A stretch of 64,000 nucleotides of DNA from Anomaloglossus baeobatrachus (taxonomy: Eukaryota; Chordata; Amphibia; Anura; Aromobatidae). Position numbers and translations under genes: made by a program. The notes beneath the pieces are model-generated. The model did not search any database. It was not told the DNA's origin and saw only the letters and a program-made list of their open reading frames with translations. Positions 20,603-31,088 of the stretch are shown here, in pieces. The stretch is from positions 62,001-126,000 of the forward strand of contig NW_027442046.1 in assembly GCF_048569485.1 (NCBI RefSeq). The letters are read 5' to 3'. Each line of letters starts with the position of its first letter. Within the stretch, counting starts at the first letter, position 1.

Positions 20603-22147
20603 ATGGCAAGCAAGCCAGAGAAGGCAGCCAAGAAGGCTCAGGACCCAGGGACCTCCAGGAAGGCTCATCCAGAGGCTTCTTCGGCCCAAGAGGCCCCTAC
20701 CTCCGACGCCAGCCAGCCGGAGGGAGCCCGGACGCTGCCTGAAAAGGCTCCAACCCTGGAGCCTTGGATGCGGCAGACGGTCGCCCTGAAGCTAAAGGCG
20801 GTGGATGGTAGGTTGCCGGACATGTCCAGCGACGTGTTCTGCAAGAAGATGATTCTGGATCAGGGCTTCTCCAGGGCGGAAACCCTGAGTGTCCAGACCT
20901 TCATGACTGGCATTTTTCTGGTAACCTTTGCCACGGTGAATGCCTGCAGGAGATACTGGGAGGCGATGAACGCAGCGATGCCGGACTCCCCTTTTCATTC
21001 TTTTTTAGGATCCTGTCCTATACAGAGGGATGAAAAGAGGATCACGGTCTCCATGCGGAACCCGCACACCCCAGGAAGAGACATCTCCACGTTCCTGGGA
21101 CGTCTCTGCACAGTGGTGAGGGAGCCATCCCACATCCTTAACGGCAACGGATTCTGGACGGGTAAGTGGTCAGTAACCGTTCGACTCTACAGGGAACCAG
21201 CATCCGAGGATGGTCTCCAGCACCTGCCCCCGACATTCTCTCTGGGAAACTCCTTTGGTCTCATCTACTACCCGGACATGCCACACAACTGCAGGAAATG
21301 TGGCGGGAAAGGGCATTCGATGAAGACCTGCAAGGAGGACGCCTGCAGGGTTTGCCGGGTGACGGGACACAGCTCCAAGGACTGCCCAAAGAAGAAGACT
21401 TGCAACCTATGTGGACAGGTGGACCACCTTTACAAGGACTGCCCACAGCGGGAGAAATCCTGGGCAAGGGTTGCCGCGGCGACCCAGTATCGGGTAGTCA
21501 CAGCTTCGTCGACCAAGGCAGCTACGACCAAGGCCACAGAGGCCAAGGACAAGGCGGCCAAGAACCCGGCGACCGTGGCTCCAGCCGATGCCCCAGCAGC
21601 CACGGAGTCCAGGAAAAAGAAGGGTAAGAAAACTGTTGCCCCCTCCCTGGTCCCCCCCCCTGTCACCCCTGTCCAAACCCCTCCCCCCCCGGCCAACCCT
21701 ACTGAGGATTCCACTACCTCCACCTCATTTCCCTACTCCTCAGTTGGTCTCCTCACCCCCCCCCCAAAGCCCACTCTCCCTCCCCAGACCATGAGAGCAG
21801 AGGGCCTCAGCACTCTTGCACTTTTCACCGAGGAGGATTTTCCAGCTCTTGTCTCCTCAGGTACAGGCCAAAGGAAAAGGAAGGTGGAAGATAGTCCTGT
21901 CGCAGAACCTTCCAAGCTGTTCATTGTGGACCTCAATCCACCCCAGGAAGAGGAGGATGGCCTCCTCCCAGAACCGGACGTGTTGGAGCAGATGGTGGAG
22001 TCCCTTGTGGCCGAAGAAGAAATGGAGGAGTCGGAAGCCACTGAGGCACCATCCCTGCTCGATCAGCTAGAAGAAGAGGGTCTGCTGGAGATACCCTTAC
22101 CAGCAGGTGCCAAAGAGGAAGAACCGCCCGACCGGAGTGGTAACTAA
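20603..22147 (+). CDS. Keno ORF1, nucleic-acid-binding protein with three CCHC knuckles (copy A)
   Basis: 514 aa from ATG in good context (ccATGg). The N-terminal ~75 residues are Lys/Ala/Pro-rich; residues ~80-225 look like a globular RNA-binding region; three zinc knuckles follow: C230-x2-C233-x4-H238-x4-C243, C248/C251/H256/C261 and C267/C270/H275/C280. After these come a low-complexity Ala/Lys then Pro/Thr-rich linker and an acidic C-terminus (EEEDGLLPEP and similar). Knuckle-bearing LINE ORF1 proteins bind element RNA in the ribonucleoprotein. The frame is open upstream to about 20381 without an ATG, so I chose the first ATG (MASKPEK). ORF2 starts 35 nt downstream. Confidence 0.88.
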   Translation: MASKPEKAAKKAQDPGTSRKAHPEASSAQEAPTSDASQPEGARTLPEKAPTLEPWMRQTVALKLKAVDGRLPDMSSDVFCKKMILDQGFSRAETLSVQTFMTGIFLVTFATVNACRRYWEAMNAAMPDSPFHSFLGSCPIQRDEKRITVSMRNPHTPGRDISTFLGRLCTVVREPSHILNGNGFWTGKWSVTVRLYREPASEDGLQHLPPTFSLGNSFGLIYYPDMPHNCRKCGGKGHSMKTCKEDACRVCRVTGHSSKDCPKKKTCNLCGQVDHLYKDCPQREKSWARVAAATQYRVVTASSTKAATTKATEAKDKAAKNPATVAPADAPAATESRKKKGKKTVAPSLVPPPVTPVQTPPPPANPTEDSTTSTSFPYSSVGLLTPPPKPTLPPQTMRAEGLSTLALFTEEDFPALVSSGTGQRKRKVEDSPVAEPSKLFIVDLNPPQEEEDGLLPEPDVLEQMVESLVAEEEMEESEATEAPSLLDQLEEEGLLEIPLPAGAKEEEPPDRSGN

Positions 22148-22182
22148 GGCACACCGCCTGCTCTAACTTTCTCTTTCCTCCA

Positions 22183-25100
22183 ATGACTGCTAACATTAAC
22201 ATCTTTTCCATTAATGTTAGGAGCATCAGAGACACGTTCCGACGTCAGACAATTTTTGCGTTCCTTAACACTCAGTCTAGTGATGTATTTTTCCTGCAGG
22301 AATGCTCCCTTCCCTCCTCTAGGTCCTTCAACCATCTGGCCAGGGAGTGGACCCATGGCCCATCCTACTGGTCTGGCGGGGGCGACTGTAGGTCCGCGGG
22401 GGTCGCCGTGCTGATCAGGGGAAGCGCCTTCACATTGGACTCTGTTCAGGAAATCGTCTGCGGCAGGTTACTGCTCGTGGATGGCACCTGGGCGGGAGAA
22501 CCTGTCAGGTTCATCAATGTGTATGCTTCTCCTGTGAAGAGCGATCGACTGGAGCTCCTCCAAGCCCTGCGCCCTCAGCTCGCTACCGCCAGGACGGTAG
22601 TGATGGCCGGGGATTTCAACTGCCCGATTGAGGAGGATGGACGCAGTTCTGGAACGGCTGCCAAGTTGGACGTCACATCCAAACTGCTCATTGAGATGGT
22701 GACCGAAGCCTCTCTTGTGGACGTTGTTGGCTCCATCGGACACGGATCTGTGAACTATTCATGGTGCCGATCCGATGGCTCGCTGCGTTCCAGGATTGAC
22801 TTTGTGTTTACCTCTCGGGCGGTTGGGCGGAGTGGGCACTCGATGGTCCCCTGCTTCTTCTCTGACCACAGAGCCATTCACTTTCAAGGTGTGCTGGGCC
22901 ATGGCTTCCCCATTGGCCCGGGCTCCTGGAAGCTGAACTGCTCTCTGCTGGAAAAGGGTGAGATTCTGGAGGAGCTTAGAGCTGCCTACTCCACGTGGCG
23001 GGCCTACAAGGCGGGCTTCCAGTCTGTTTCTGACTGGTGGGAATACGTTAAACTCGAGTTCCGTTTCTTCTTTCAGGCAAAGAGTCAACAACAGGCGTGT
23101 CTGAAGAGGAGGGACTTCAGGAGACTCCAGCGTGAGCTGCGTTCCCTGCAGGACCTTCTTCGATGCGGCTGGGACGTGAGAGAGGAGCTGGAGGAGACTA
23201 AGAGGAGCCTGAAAAGGCACTTCGAGGAGGAGTCCGAGCGAATTGTCTTCCGTTCCAAAGTGGAGAACCTGGAGAAGGGTGAGAAATGTAACTCGTTCTT
23301 TTTCAGGAAACTCCACGCCGGTCACACGCCCATGAATGAACTACGAGACGAGAGTGGAAGCATGCGACGCGGGAAAGAGAATGTGATGAAGGTCGTCAGC
23401 GACTTCTACAGCGAACTCTACGCCCGCAAGACTACTGACCCCGAGGCCGCCGATAAGTTCCTGTCAGGTATCACTAACCATCTTGACCCTGCAGACGCGG
23501 CGGCCATGGACGTTCCTCTGACGGTGGACGAGCTGCTCTCGGCCGCCAAATCCTTTAGTTCTGGCAGGACACCGGGCAGTGACGGCCTCCCAGCAGAGCT
23601 CTATGTAGCGCTGGGAGACCTAATCTGTCCGGACCTGTTAGGGCTGTATGAGGAGATGGTGGTGGAGGGCAGAATGCCTCCATCTCTGAGGGAAGGAATG
23701 GTCACGATCCTGTACAAGCGTAAAGGAGAGAGGTGCGACCTGAAGAATTGGCGTCCCATCACCCTTCTGAATGTCGACTACAAGATCCTGGCCAAGACGA
23801 TGGCAACGAGACTGAAGACGGTTATCGGACGGATCATCCACCCGGATCAGACCTGCGGCATCCCCGGACGTCGCATCGCAGACAGCCTGGCTCTCATGCG
23901 GGACACGGTCGAGTACATCAAAGCCCGCCGGGTGCACGCAGCCCTGATCTCGTTGGATCAGGAAAAGGCCTTCGACCGTGTTTCCCATGAGTTCCTGGGC
24001 AAAGCTCTGCACAGGTTAGGTTTGGGTAACATGTTTTGTTTGTATGTCCAACTAATGTATTTTGATATTCACAGCTCGGTGTTGGTAAACGGCTGGAAGA
24101 CTGACCCCTTCCCGGTCCTCTCAGGGGTCAGACAAGGCTGTCCTCTGTCACCTCTTCTTTTTGTTTGTGTTATAGAACTCTTTGCAGAGGCTATCCGGCG
24201 GAATGGAGAGATCAGAGGGATCACCGCACCAGGACCAGAACGCTTCGAGGTCAAGTGCTCGCTCTACATGGACGACGTGACCGTCTTCTGCGCGGACCGG
24301 CGCTCAGTCGACACCCTCGTCCAGACCTGTGAGACCTTCGGACGGGCTTCGGGAGCCAAAGTCAACTGCGGGAAGTCGGAAGCCATGCTCTTCGGGGACT
24401 GGCAGCCGGCCTCTTCCGCCCCCTTCCCTTTCAGCATCCAGCCGGATTTCATCAAGGTTCTTGGAGTCTGGTTCGGGAAGGAAGGAGCAGCCCTCAAGTC
24501 CTGGGAGGAACGCTTGACCAAGATCACCCAACGGATCGGTCTGTGGAGCCTCAGACGCCTCACCTGTGAGGGCAAAGCACTGGTCCTGCGTAACGAGGTA
24601 CTGCCCGTGCTGCAGTACACGGCCCAGGCCTGGCCCCCCCTTGCCACCGTGTGCAGGGCCATTACCAGGACGGTGTTTCGTTTTGTCTGGGGATCCAAGA
24701 TGGACAGAGTAAAGCGGAGCATCATGTACAAGGATCCTCGCAAGGGTGGGAAGGGCGTACCCGATATCCCCACCCTCCTGCGATCCTCCTTCGTATGTGA
24801 CTGCGTTCGCCGAACTCTGCGAGTCAAGAGAGGTTCCGCGGGTGGGTCCATGTCTCGCTTCTTCCTGCTCCCCCTTTGGAGACGGTTAGGCTGGGACAAG
24901 TGGGACAGCTCCTTCCCCTACAACTGGACGGCGCCATGGTTCTACGGAGACGTGGTTCGGTTTGTGAGGGAACACCAACTGGAGGGACTCAAGCCTGATT
25001 TGTGGAAGCCAAAGACTATCCACAAACTCATCAGAGCCAAGGACGAAATGGAGAACATTCCAGGACTTCATCACGACACACTGGAGACTGTTTGGACAAA

Positions 25101-25572
25101 CGTGTCATCGGCTGGATTGACCAACGGGCACAAGGACTTGTCATGGATGGCGATACAGGGCGGACTGCCCGTCCGGTCATTCATGCATGCCCGGAACCTG
25201 TGCAAAACCCGGTACTGCCCAAGGTGCCCCTTCGTGGAGGAAACATCGCTGCATGCCTTTTGGGACTGCCGTTTCGCACAGCGCCTGTTGGTTGCCCTGG
25301 AGGATGACCTGAGGAACTCCGTCCCCAGAGGGAGCCTATCGTACCATTCCGTACTTTATGGACTCTTCCCTGGGACTCACACCGTTGGAGCCATCCAGGA
25401 GGCTTGGCGCCTTATGAACTGCTTTAAGGACGCTATTTGGGTCGCCAGGAACCGGCTCATCTTGAAGAGGGAGAGGATGTCTATTCAGGATTGCCGCAGG
25501 CTGATCCACAGCCTGCTCAGAGACTATTCCATCATGGACAGTCCGGACGACAGCGCCGAGGAGGAGGTTTAG
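22183..25572 (+). CDS. Keno ORF2, AP-endonuclease/reverse transcriptase (copy A)
   Basis: 1,129 aa. N-terminal APE-like nuclease: SINVRSI near the start, Q39-E40, GDFN 143-146, SRIDFVF and SDH 227-229, all expected catalytic motifs. Central reverse transcriptase: GRTPGSDGLPAELY, NWRPITLLNVDYKILAK, motif A with D592 (SLDQEKAFDR), motif B (SGVRQGCPLSPLLF) and catalytic YMDD 695-698. C-terminal zinc knuckle C1012-x2-C1015-x8-H1024-x4-C1029. The nuclease would nick the U2 strand complementary to the RNA between nt 37 and 38 and prime reverse transcription there. No stop or lost catalytic residue: it looks competent. Residue 18 is Thr here and Lys in the other two copies. Confidence 0.92.
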   Translation: MTANINIFSINVRSIRDTFRRQTIFAFLNTQSSDVFFLQECSLPSSRSFNHLAREWTHGPSYWSGGGDCRSAGVAVLIRGSAFTLDSVQEIVCGRLLLVDGTWAGEPVRFINVYASPVKSDRLELLQALRPQLATARTVVMAGDFNCPIEEDGRSSGTAAKLDVTSKLLIEMVTEASLVDVVGSIGHGSVNYSWCRSDGSLRSRIDFVFTSRAVGRSGHSMVPCFFSDHRAIHFQGVLGHGFPIGPGSWKLNCSLLEKGEILEELRAAYSTWRAYKAGFQSVSDWWEYVKLEFRFFFQAKSQQQACLKRRDFRRLQRELRSLQDLLRCGWDVREELEETKRSLKRHFEEESERIVFRSKVENLEKGEKCNSFFFRKLHAGHTPMNELRDESGSMRRGKENVMKVVSDFYSELYARKTTDPEAADKFLSGITNHLDPADAAAMDVPLTVDELLSAAKSFSSGRTPGSDGLPAELYVALGDLICPDLLGLYEEMVVEGRMPPSLREGMVTILYKRKGERCDLKNWRPITLLNVDYKILAKTMATRLKTVIGRIIHPDQTCGIPGRRIADSLALMRDTVEYIKARRVHAALISLDQEKAFDRVSHEFLGKALHRLGLGNMFCLYVQLMYFDIHSSVLVNGWKTDPFPVLSGVRQGCPLSPLLFVCVIELFAEAIRRNGEIRGITAPGPERFEVKCSLYMDDVTVFCADRRSVDTLVQTCETFGRASGAKVNCGKSEAMLFGDWQPASSAPFPFSIQPDFIKVLGVWFGKEGAALKSWEERLTKITQRIGLWSLRRLTCEGKALVLRNEVLPVLQYTAQAWPPLATVCRAITRTVFRFVWGSKMDRVKRSIMYKDPRKGGKGVPDIPTLLRSSFVCDCVRRTLRVKRGSAGGSMSRFFLLPLWRRLGWDKWDSSFPYNWTAPWFYGDVVRFVREHQLEGLKPDLWKPKTIHKLIRAKDEMENIPGLHHDTLETVWTNVSSAGLTNGHKDLSWMAIQGGLPVRSFMHARNLCKTRYCPRCPFVEETSLHAFWDCRFAQRLLVALEDDLRNSVPRGSLSYHSVLYGLFPGTHTVGAIQEAWRLMNCFKDAIWVARNRLILKRERMSIQDCRRLIHSLLRDYSIMDSPDDSAEEEV

Positions 25573-25898
25573 ACCTCTTCCATGCCCCCTCCCTCCTTTT
25601 CCCGTTATGTGCGTCTTTCAATAAAGCTTCGGGCCTGTGATTTCCCCACCCTATCCCCCTTTTCCCCTACCCCCATCCCCCAATCGCCGGTTCGTCGTTA
25701 TTTATTGTCTAACTTTTTCTTTCAGCTTGAGTGTTATGGATAAGCATAGGAGCGTGATGTATAGTTTAGTGCGTCGTACTCTATGGCTATGTAAGAAGGA
25801 TTGTATATTTCTGTGTGTACGGGGCTGCGGCACTGTACACGGTTTGTTACCTATTTGTGAGTAGTGCAGGATAATAAAAAAAAAAAAAAAAAAAAAAA
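25573..25898 (+). other. Keno 3' UTR, copy A, with aberrant poly(A) end
   Basis: Contains an internal AATAAA at 25620-25625, a C-rich stretch, then a segment shared with the other copies up to ataat, followed by about 23 A. The internal signal evidently did not end the template RNA. Confidence 0.75.
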
Positions 25899-26049
25899 AT
25901 CTGTTCTTATCAGTTTAATATCTGATACGTCCCCTATCTGGGGACCATATATTAAATGGATTTTTAGAACAGGGAGATGGAAAAAGAGCTTGCTCTGTCC
26001 ACTCCACGCATTGACCTGGTATTGCAGTACCTCCAGGACCGGTGCACCC

Positions 26050-27440
26050 CTTCTTAACCCAGTTTCCAAAAGCAGAACTCAATTCACCTGATTCATATTA
26101 GCCCGATTTAATGAATTGGAAGAAAGCATACGTCTTCATATGCACCTCAATTTGGCCCATTCACTTTTCACACTTCCTCCTTTTGTTTTTTATCTTTCAC
26201 ACTTTTGACTTTCTTTATTCATCCAAATAGCAAACTCAACACCACTCAACCTGACCAACTCGGCTATGTCCCGTGCTGCAGTTCTCTGTCTTATCTAGAT
26301 CATTTGCAATTGAATGGAATAGATCCCTTTTGGACAAAGTGGATTCACCTGCTGCTGCAGTGACCACAGGTGTGATAAGATCTAGAATTGGCATCTGGTG
26401 CGATCTCTCCGCTTCCACTCCAAAGAAAGTTACCTGTTTATTCCTATCATGCATTGGTTTTTGGGGTTTTCTTTGAGTAATGATGATCTCTTTAGTAGTC
26501 TGTTGGCGCCCTCTCCTGGAGGAATAGTTTGCTTGCTCTTGGACATTCTAAAAGAGAGGTCATGATAGACATTGAGCTTCTGAGCTCAATTGGGGACAGT
26601 CATGGGTGATGAATGTTTGCAACCTGCTGCAAAGCCTCATACCGCAATATAAGGAACGTCAAATACTAAGAAAGGGCGGCCTATGAAAGAATTACTACTT
26701 TCAATAAGTACACTTAAACGGCTAATTGGGAATAGAAAAACTGTAAAAAGCCCTCTGAGAAAGCCCCCCTCTAACCTTTGATAGTAAGCTTTTCTGTAGT
26801 CTGCCTGTTGATGTATTTTCCGTTTGAACTGTGCACAACATGAAGAGACGGAACACTGGCGGCTTGTCACAATGCCCCCGCTGACATCACAATAGCGCTG
26901 CTGCCTAGAAAACAAGCTGCGCAGCAGAAGTTGTTCTTTGGGTGGGAGGGTGGGCTAGTGTAAGGAGGGGGCAAGCTCTTTTTTTCCCGGGTGGTAGGGG
27001 GATGACAGGAGAAGGGATGCGGGTGGTGAGAAGGGTACAGAGGGCAGGGTTTGGGGGCTGGGAAGGAAAGGGAAAAGATTAGGGTTTGGGGATGATGAAA
27101 GGGCTTTCTACGGGTAAGGATGGCAAAGGGTGGCAGTGACGGAAAGTCAGGCAACCTGTCCTGTCCGTCTTTTTGTATCGTGAATTGGAAAGACTGCAAG
27201 GGGGAGGGGAGTTGCTTGCGCCCTAAAGGAGGAGTTATTCAGATTCATTGCAGTGGGGGGCGGCGGCTGCAAAACGCACCATTCTTCTTGTTTTTGCTCT
27301 GCAAAGCAGCCTTTTCAAGGGTTGGCTTGGGTGACAAAATGTCTTCTGTAGGCGTGGGTTTGTCTCCCTCTCGCTCTCTCTCCCTAAGATGTGTCCGGCA
27401 TAGGCCAGGGTGCCACTCGAGGCCCAAACCAATTCTGGTT
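26050..27440 (+). repeat. U2 spacer after Keno copy A
   Basis: A full 1,391-bp spacer with 3' box, quadruplex and promoter. It carries the actcaacacc variant (near 26236) also seen near 9366 and 17331. Confidence 0.9.
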
Positions 27441-27827
27441 ATCGCTTCTCGGCCTTTTGGCTAAGATCAAGTGTAGTCCCTTCATTGGGTTTGCCTTGGT
27501 CTTGGCTGGGAGGGGCCCGGGCTTGCACAACCGCCGGCCTTGGGGATTGTTGCGCCTTTTGGTGCTTACGTCCCCTTTTGGCTGGTGGTTCCTGGGCTCG
27601 GGAGGCGATCACCTGCGGCACTGCGCTTTTGTGTGGTGGCCGATGACCGTTTTCTGAAATTTGCGGATGGAATCTCATCTGTTCTTATCAGTTTAATATC
27701 TGATACGTCCCCTATCTGGGGACCATATATTAAATGGATTTTTAGAACAGGGAGATGGAAAAAGAGCTTGCTCTGTCCACTCCACGCATTGACCTGGTAT
27801 TGCAGTACCTCCAGGACCGGTGCACCC
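27441..27827 (+). pseudogene. U2 (RNU2): U2 locus 12, split by a 199-bp insert
   Basis: U2 nt 1-37 (27441-27477, canonical here), 199-bp insert, then nt 38-188 at 27677-27827. Confidence 0.92.
27478..27676 (+). mobile_element. 199-bp U2-specific insert of unknown family, copy 2
   Basis: Same length and ends as the copy at 18573, with about five substitutions (roughly 2.5%), more divergence than is usual between spacers here. Either the insert is old and its flanks were homogenised later, or these are two separate insertions from one source. Confidence 0.6.
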
Positions 27828-29218
27828 CTTCTTAACCCAGTTTCCAAAAGCAGAACTCAATTCACCTGATTCATATTAGCCCGATTTAATGAATTGGAAG
27901 AAAGCATACGTCTTCATATGCACCTCAATTTGGCCCATTCACTTTTCACACTTCCTCCTTTTGTTTTTTATCTTTCACACTTTTGACTTTCTTTATTCAT
28001 CCAAATAGCAAACTCATCACCACTCAACCTGACCAACTCGGCTATGTCCCGTGCTGCAGTTCTCTGTCTTATCTAGATCATTTGCAATTGAATGGAATAG
28101 ATCCCTTTTGGACAAAGTGGATTCACCTGCTGCTGCAGTGACCACAGGTGTGATAAGATCTAGAATTGGCATCTGGTGCGATCTCTCCGCTTCCACTCCA
28201 AAGAAAGTTACCTGTTTATTCCTATCATGCATTGGTTTTTGGGGTTTTCTTTGAGTAATGATGATCTCTTTAGTAGTCTGTTGGCGCCCTCTCCTGGAGG
28301 AATAGTTTGCTTGCTCTTGGACATTCTAAAAGAGAGGTCATGATAGACATTGAGCTTCTGAGCTCAATTGGGGACAGTCATGGGTGATGAATGTTTGCAA
28401 CCTGCTGCAAAGCCTCATACCGCAATATAAGGAACGTCAAATACTAAGAAAGGGCGGCCTATGAAAGAATTACTACTTTCAATAAGTACACTTAAACGGC
28501 TAATTGGGAATAGAAAAACTGTAAAAAGCCCTCTGAGAAAGCCCCCCTCTAACCTTTGATAGTAAGCTTTTCTGTAGTCTGCCTGTTGATGTATTTTCCG
28601 TTTGAACTGTGCACAACATGAAGAGACGGAACACTGGCGGCTTGTCACAATGCCCCCGCTGACATCACAATAGCGCTGCTGCCTAGAAAACAAGCTGCGC
28701 AGCAGAAGTTGTTCTTTGGGTGGGAGGGTGGGCTAGTGTAAGGAGGGGGCAAGCTCTTTTTTTCCCGGGTGGTAGGGGGATGACAGGAGAAGGGATGCGG
28801 GTGGTGAGAAGGGTACAGAGGGCAGGGTTTGGGGGCTGGGAAGGAAAGGGAAAAGATTAGGGTTTGGGGATGATGAAAGGGCTTTCTACGGGTAAGGATG
28901 GCAAAGGGTGGCAGTGACGGAAAGTCAGGCAACCTGTCCTGTCCGTCTTTTTGTATCGTGAATTGGAAAGACTGCAAGGGGGAGGGGAGTTGCTTGCGCC
29001 CTAAAGGAGGAGTTATTCAGATTCATTGCAGTGGGGGGCGGCGGCTGCAAAACGCACCATTCTTCTTGTTTTTGCTCTGCAAAGCAGCCTTTTCAAGGGT
29101 TGGCTTGGGTGACAAAATGTCTTCTGTAGGCGTGGGTTTGTCTCCCTCTCGCTCTCTCTCCCTAAGATGTGTCCGGCATAGGCCAGGGTGCCACTCGAGG
29201 CCCAAACCAATTCTGGTT
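27828..29218 (+). repeat. U2 spacer before Keno copy B
   Basis: A full 1,391-bp spacer of the standard type; nothing else seen in it. Confidence 0.9.
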
Positions 29219-29507
29219 ATCGCTTCTCGGCCTTTTGGCTAAGATCAAGTGTAGTATCTGTTCTTATCAGAACAAACTGAGCTAGCTACACTTGACGAGA
29301 TACGATCAGGGAGACAAGCTCCGAAGCCCAGCCGAGACCGAAAGAGGGAGATCGGACGGAAGAAGAGCTTGGCAGAAAGAAGCAAGAAGACGAAGGCTCG
29401 GAGAAGACTTGGGGAGACCAGAGGAACTTCGAGGAGGAACACAGCGGGAGAAGACACCCGGAGAAGAATCCAAGATCCAGCTCCGGGAACTCAAGCAGGA
29501 ACCAGCC

Positions 29508-31053
29508 ATGGCAAGCAAGCCAGAGAAGGCAGCCAAGAAGGCTCAGGACCCAGGGACCTCCAGGAAGGCTCATCCAGAGGCTTCTTCGGCCCAAGAGGCC
29601 CCTACCTCCGACGCCAGCCAGCCGGAGGGAGCCCGGACGCCGCCTGAAAAGGCTCCAACCCTGGAGCCTTGGATGCGGCAGACGGTCGCCCTGAAGCTGA
29701 AGGCGGTGGATGGTAGGTTGCCGGACATGTCCAGCGACGTGTTCTGCAAGAAGATGATTCTGGATCAGGGCTTCTCCAGGGCGGAAACCCTGAGTGTCCA
29801 GACCTTCATGACTGGCATTTTTCTGGTAACCTTTGCCACGGTGAATGCCTGCAGGAGATACTGGGAGGCGATGAACGCAGCGATGCCGGACTCCCCTTTT
29901 CATTCTTTTTTAGGATCCTGTCCTATACAGAGGGATGAGAAGAGGATCACGGTCTCCATGCGGAACCCGCACACCCCAGGAAGAGACATCTCCACGTTCC
30001 TGGGACGTCTCTGCACAGTGGTGAGGGAGCCATCCCACATCCTTAACGGCAACGGATTCTGGACGGGTAAGTGGTCAGTAACCGTTCGACTCCACAGGGA
30101 TCCAGCATCCGAGGATGGTCTCCAGCACCTGCCCCCGACATTCTCTCTGGGAAACTCCTTTGGTCTCATCTACTACCCGAACATGCCACACAACTGCAGG
30201 AAATGTGGCGGGAAAGGGCATTCGATGAAGACCTGCAAGGAGGACGCCTGCAGGGTTTGCCGGGTGACAGGACACAGCTCCAAGGACTGTCCAAAGAAGA
30301 AGACTTGCAACCTATGTGGACAGGCGGACCACCTTTACAAGGACTGCCCACAGCGGGAGAAATCCTGGGCAAGGGTTGCCGCGGCGACCCAGTATCGGGT
30401 AGTCACAGCTTCGTCGACCAAGGCAGCTACGACCAAGGCCACAGAGGCCAAGGACAAGGCGGCCAAGAACCCAGCGACCGTGGCTCCAGCCGATGCCCCA
30501 GCAGCCACGGAGTCCAGGGAAAAGAAGGGTAAGAAAACTGTTGCCCCCTCCCTGGCCCCCCCCCCTGTCACCCCTGTCCAAACCCCTCCCCCCCCGGCCA
30601 ACCCTACTGAGGATTCCACTACCTCCACCTCATTTCCCTACTCCTCAGTTGGTCTCCTCACCCCCCCCCCCAAAGCCCACTCTCCCTCCCCAGACCATGA
30701 GAGCAGAGGGCCTCAGCACTCTTGCACTTTTCACCGAGGAGGATTTTCCAGCTCTTGTCTCCTCAGGTACAGGCCAAAGGAAAAGGAAGGTGGAAGATAG
30801 TCCTGTCGCAGAACCTTCCAAGCTGTTCATTGTGGACCCCAATCCACCCCAGGAAGAGGAGGATGGCCTCCTCCCAGAACCGGACGTGTTGGAGCAGATG
30901 GTGGAGTCCCTTGTGGCCGAAGAAGAAATGGAGGAGTCGGAAGCCACTGAGGCACCATCCCTGCTCGATCAGCTAGAAGAAGAGGGTCTGCTGGAGATAC
31001 CCTTACCAGCAGGTGCCAAAGAGGAAGAACCGCCCGACCGGAGTGGTAACTAA
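29508..31053 (+). pseudogene. Keno ORF1 with a +1 frameshift (copy B)
   Basis: Same protein as in copy A up to the linker after the third knuckle. The C run at 30661-30671 has 11 C, against 10 in copies A and C, so the frame from the ATG ends near 30800 (about 430 aa) and the acidic C-terminus falls in another frame. All three CCHC knuckles lie before the break. Other differences: H and D in HRDPASED where A and C read YREPASED. A sequencing or assembly error in the C run is possible. Confidence 0.85.
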
Positions 31054-31088
31054 GGCACACCGCCTGCTCTAACTTTCTCTTTCCTCCA

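Larger units (their letters stand above)
20366..25898 (+). mobile_element. Keno: Keno-like U2-specific LINE (Tx1 clade), copy A, full length
   Basis: 5,533 bp: 5' UTR 20366-20602, ORF1 20603-22147, a 35-nt gap, ORF2 22183-25572, 3' UTR to 25898. Both ORFs are open. The APE-type nuclease and CCHC-bearing ORF1 fit Tx1-clade LINEs, and insertion in U2 fits Keno; the name comes from recall of the family, not a search. Unlike copies B and C, this copy ends in a pure A run (25876-25899, the last A shared with U2) directly after aat, and lacks the tail gatgctgttaaatc. Confidence 0.85.
20314..26049 (+). pseudogene. U2 (RNU2): U2 locus 11, split by Keno copy A
   Basis: U2 nt 1-52 at 20314-20365 with promoter, then Keno, then nt 38-188 at 25899-26049. 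The 15 nt atctgttcttatcag (nt 38-52) therefore flank the insert on both sides (20351-20365 and 25899-25913) as a target-site duplication. Confidence 0.95.

Noticed and set aside
24264-24899. Long minus-strand open frames opposite ORF2
   Set aside because: Shadows of the GC-rich ORF2 codons; no motifs and no independent support.
20366-25898. An LTR retrotransposon or retroviral origin for the 5.5-kb inserts
   Set aside because: No terminal repeats, protease, integrase or RNase H order of that kind; APE nuclease plus RT and a 3' tail define a LINE.
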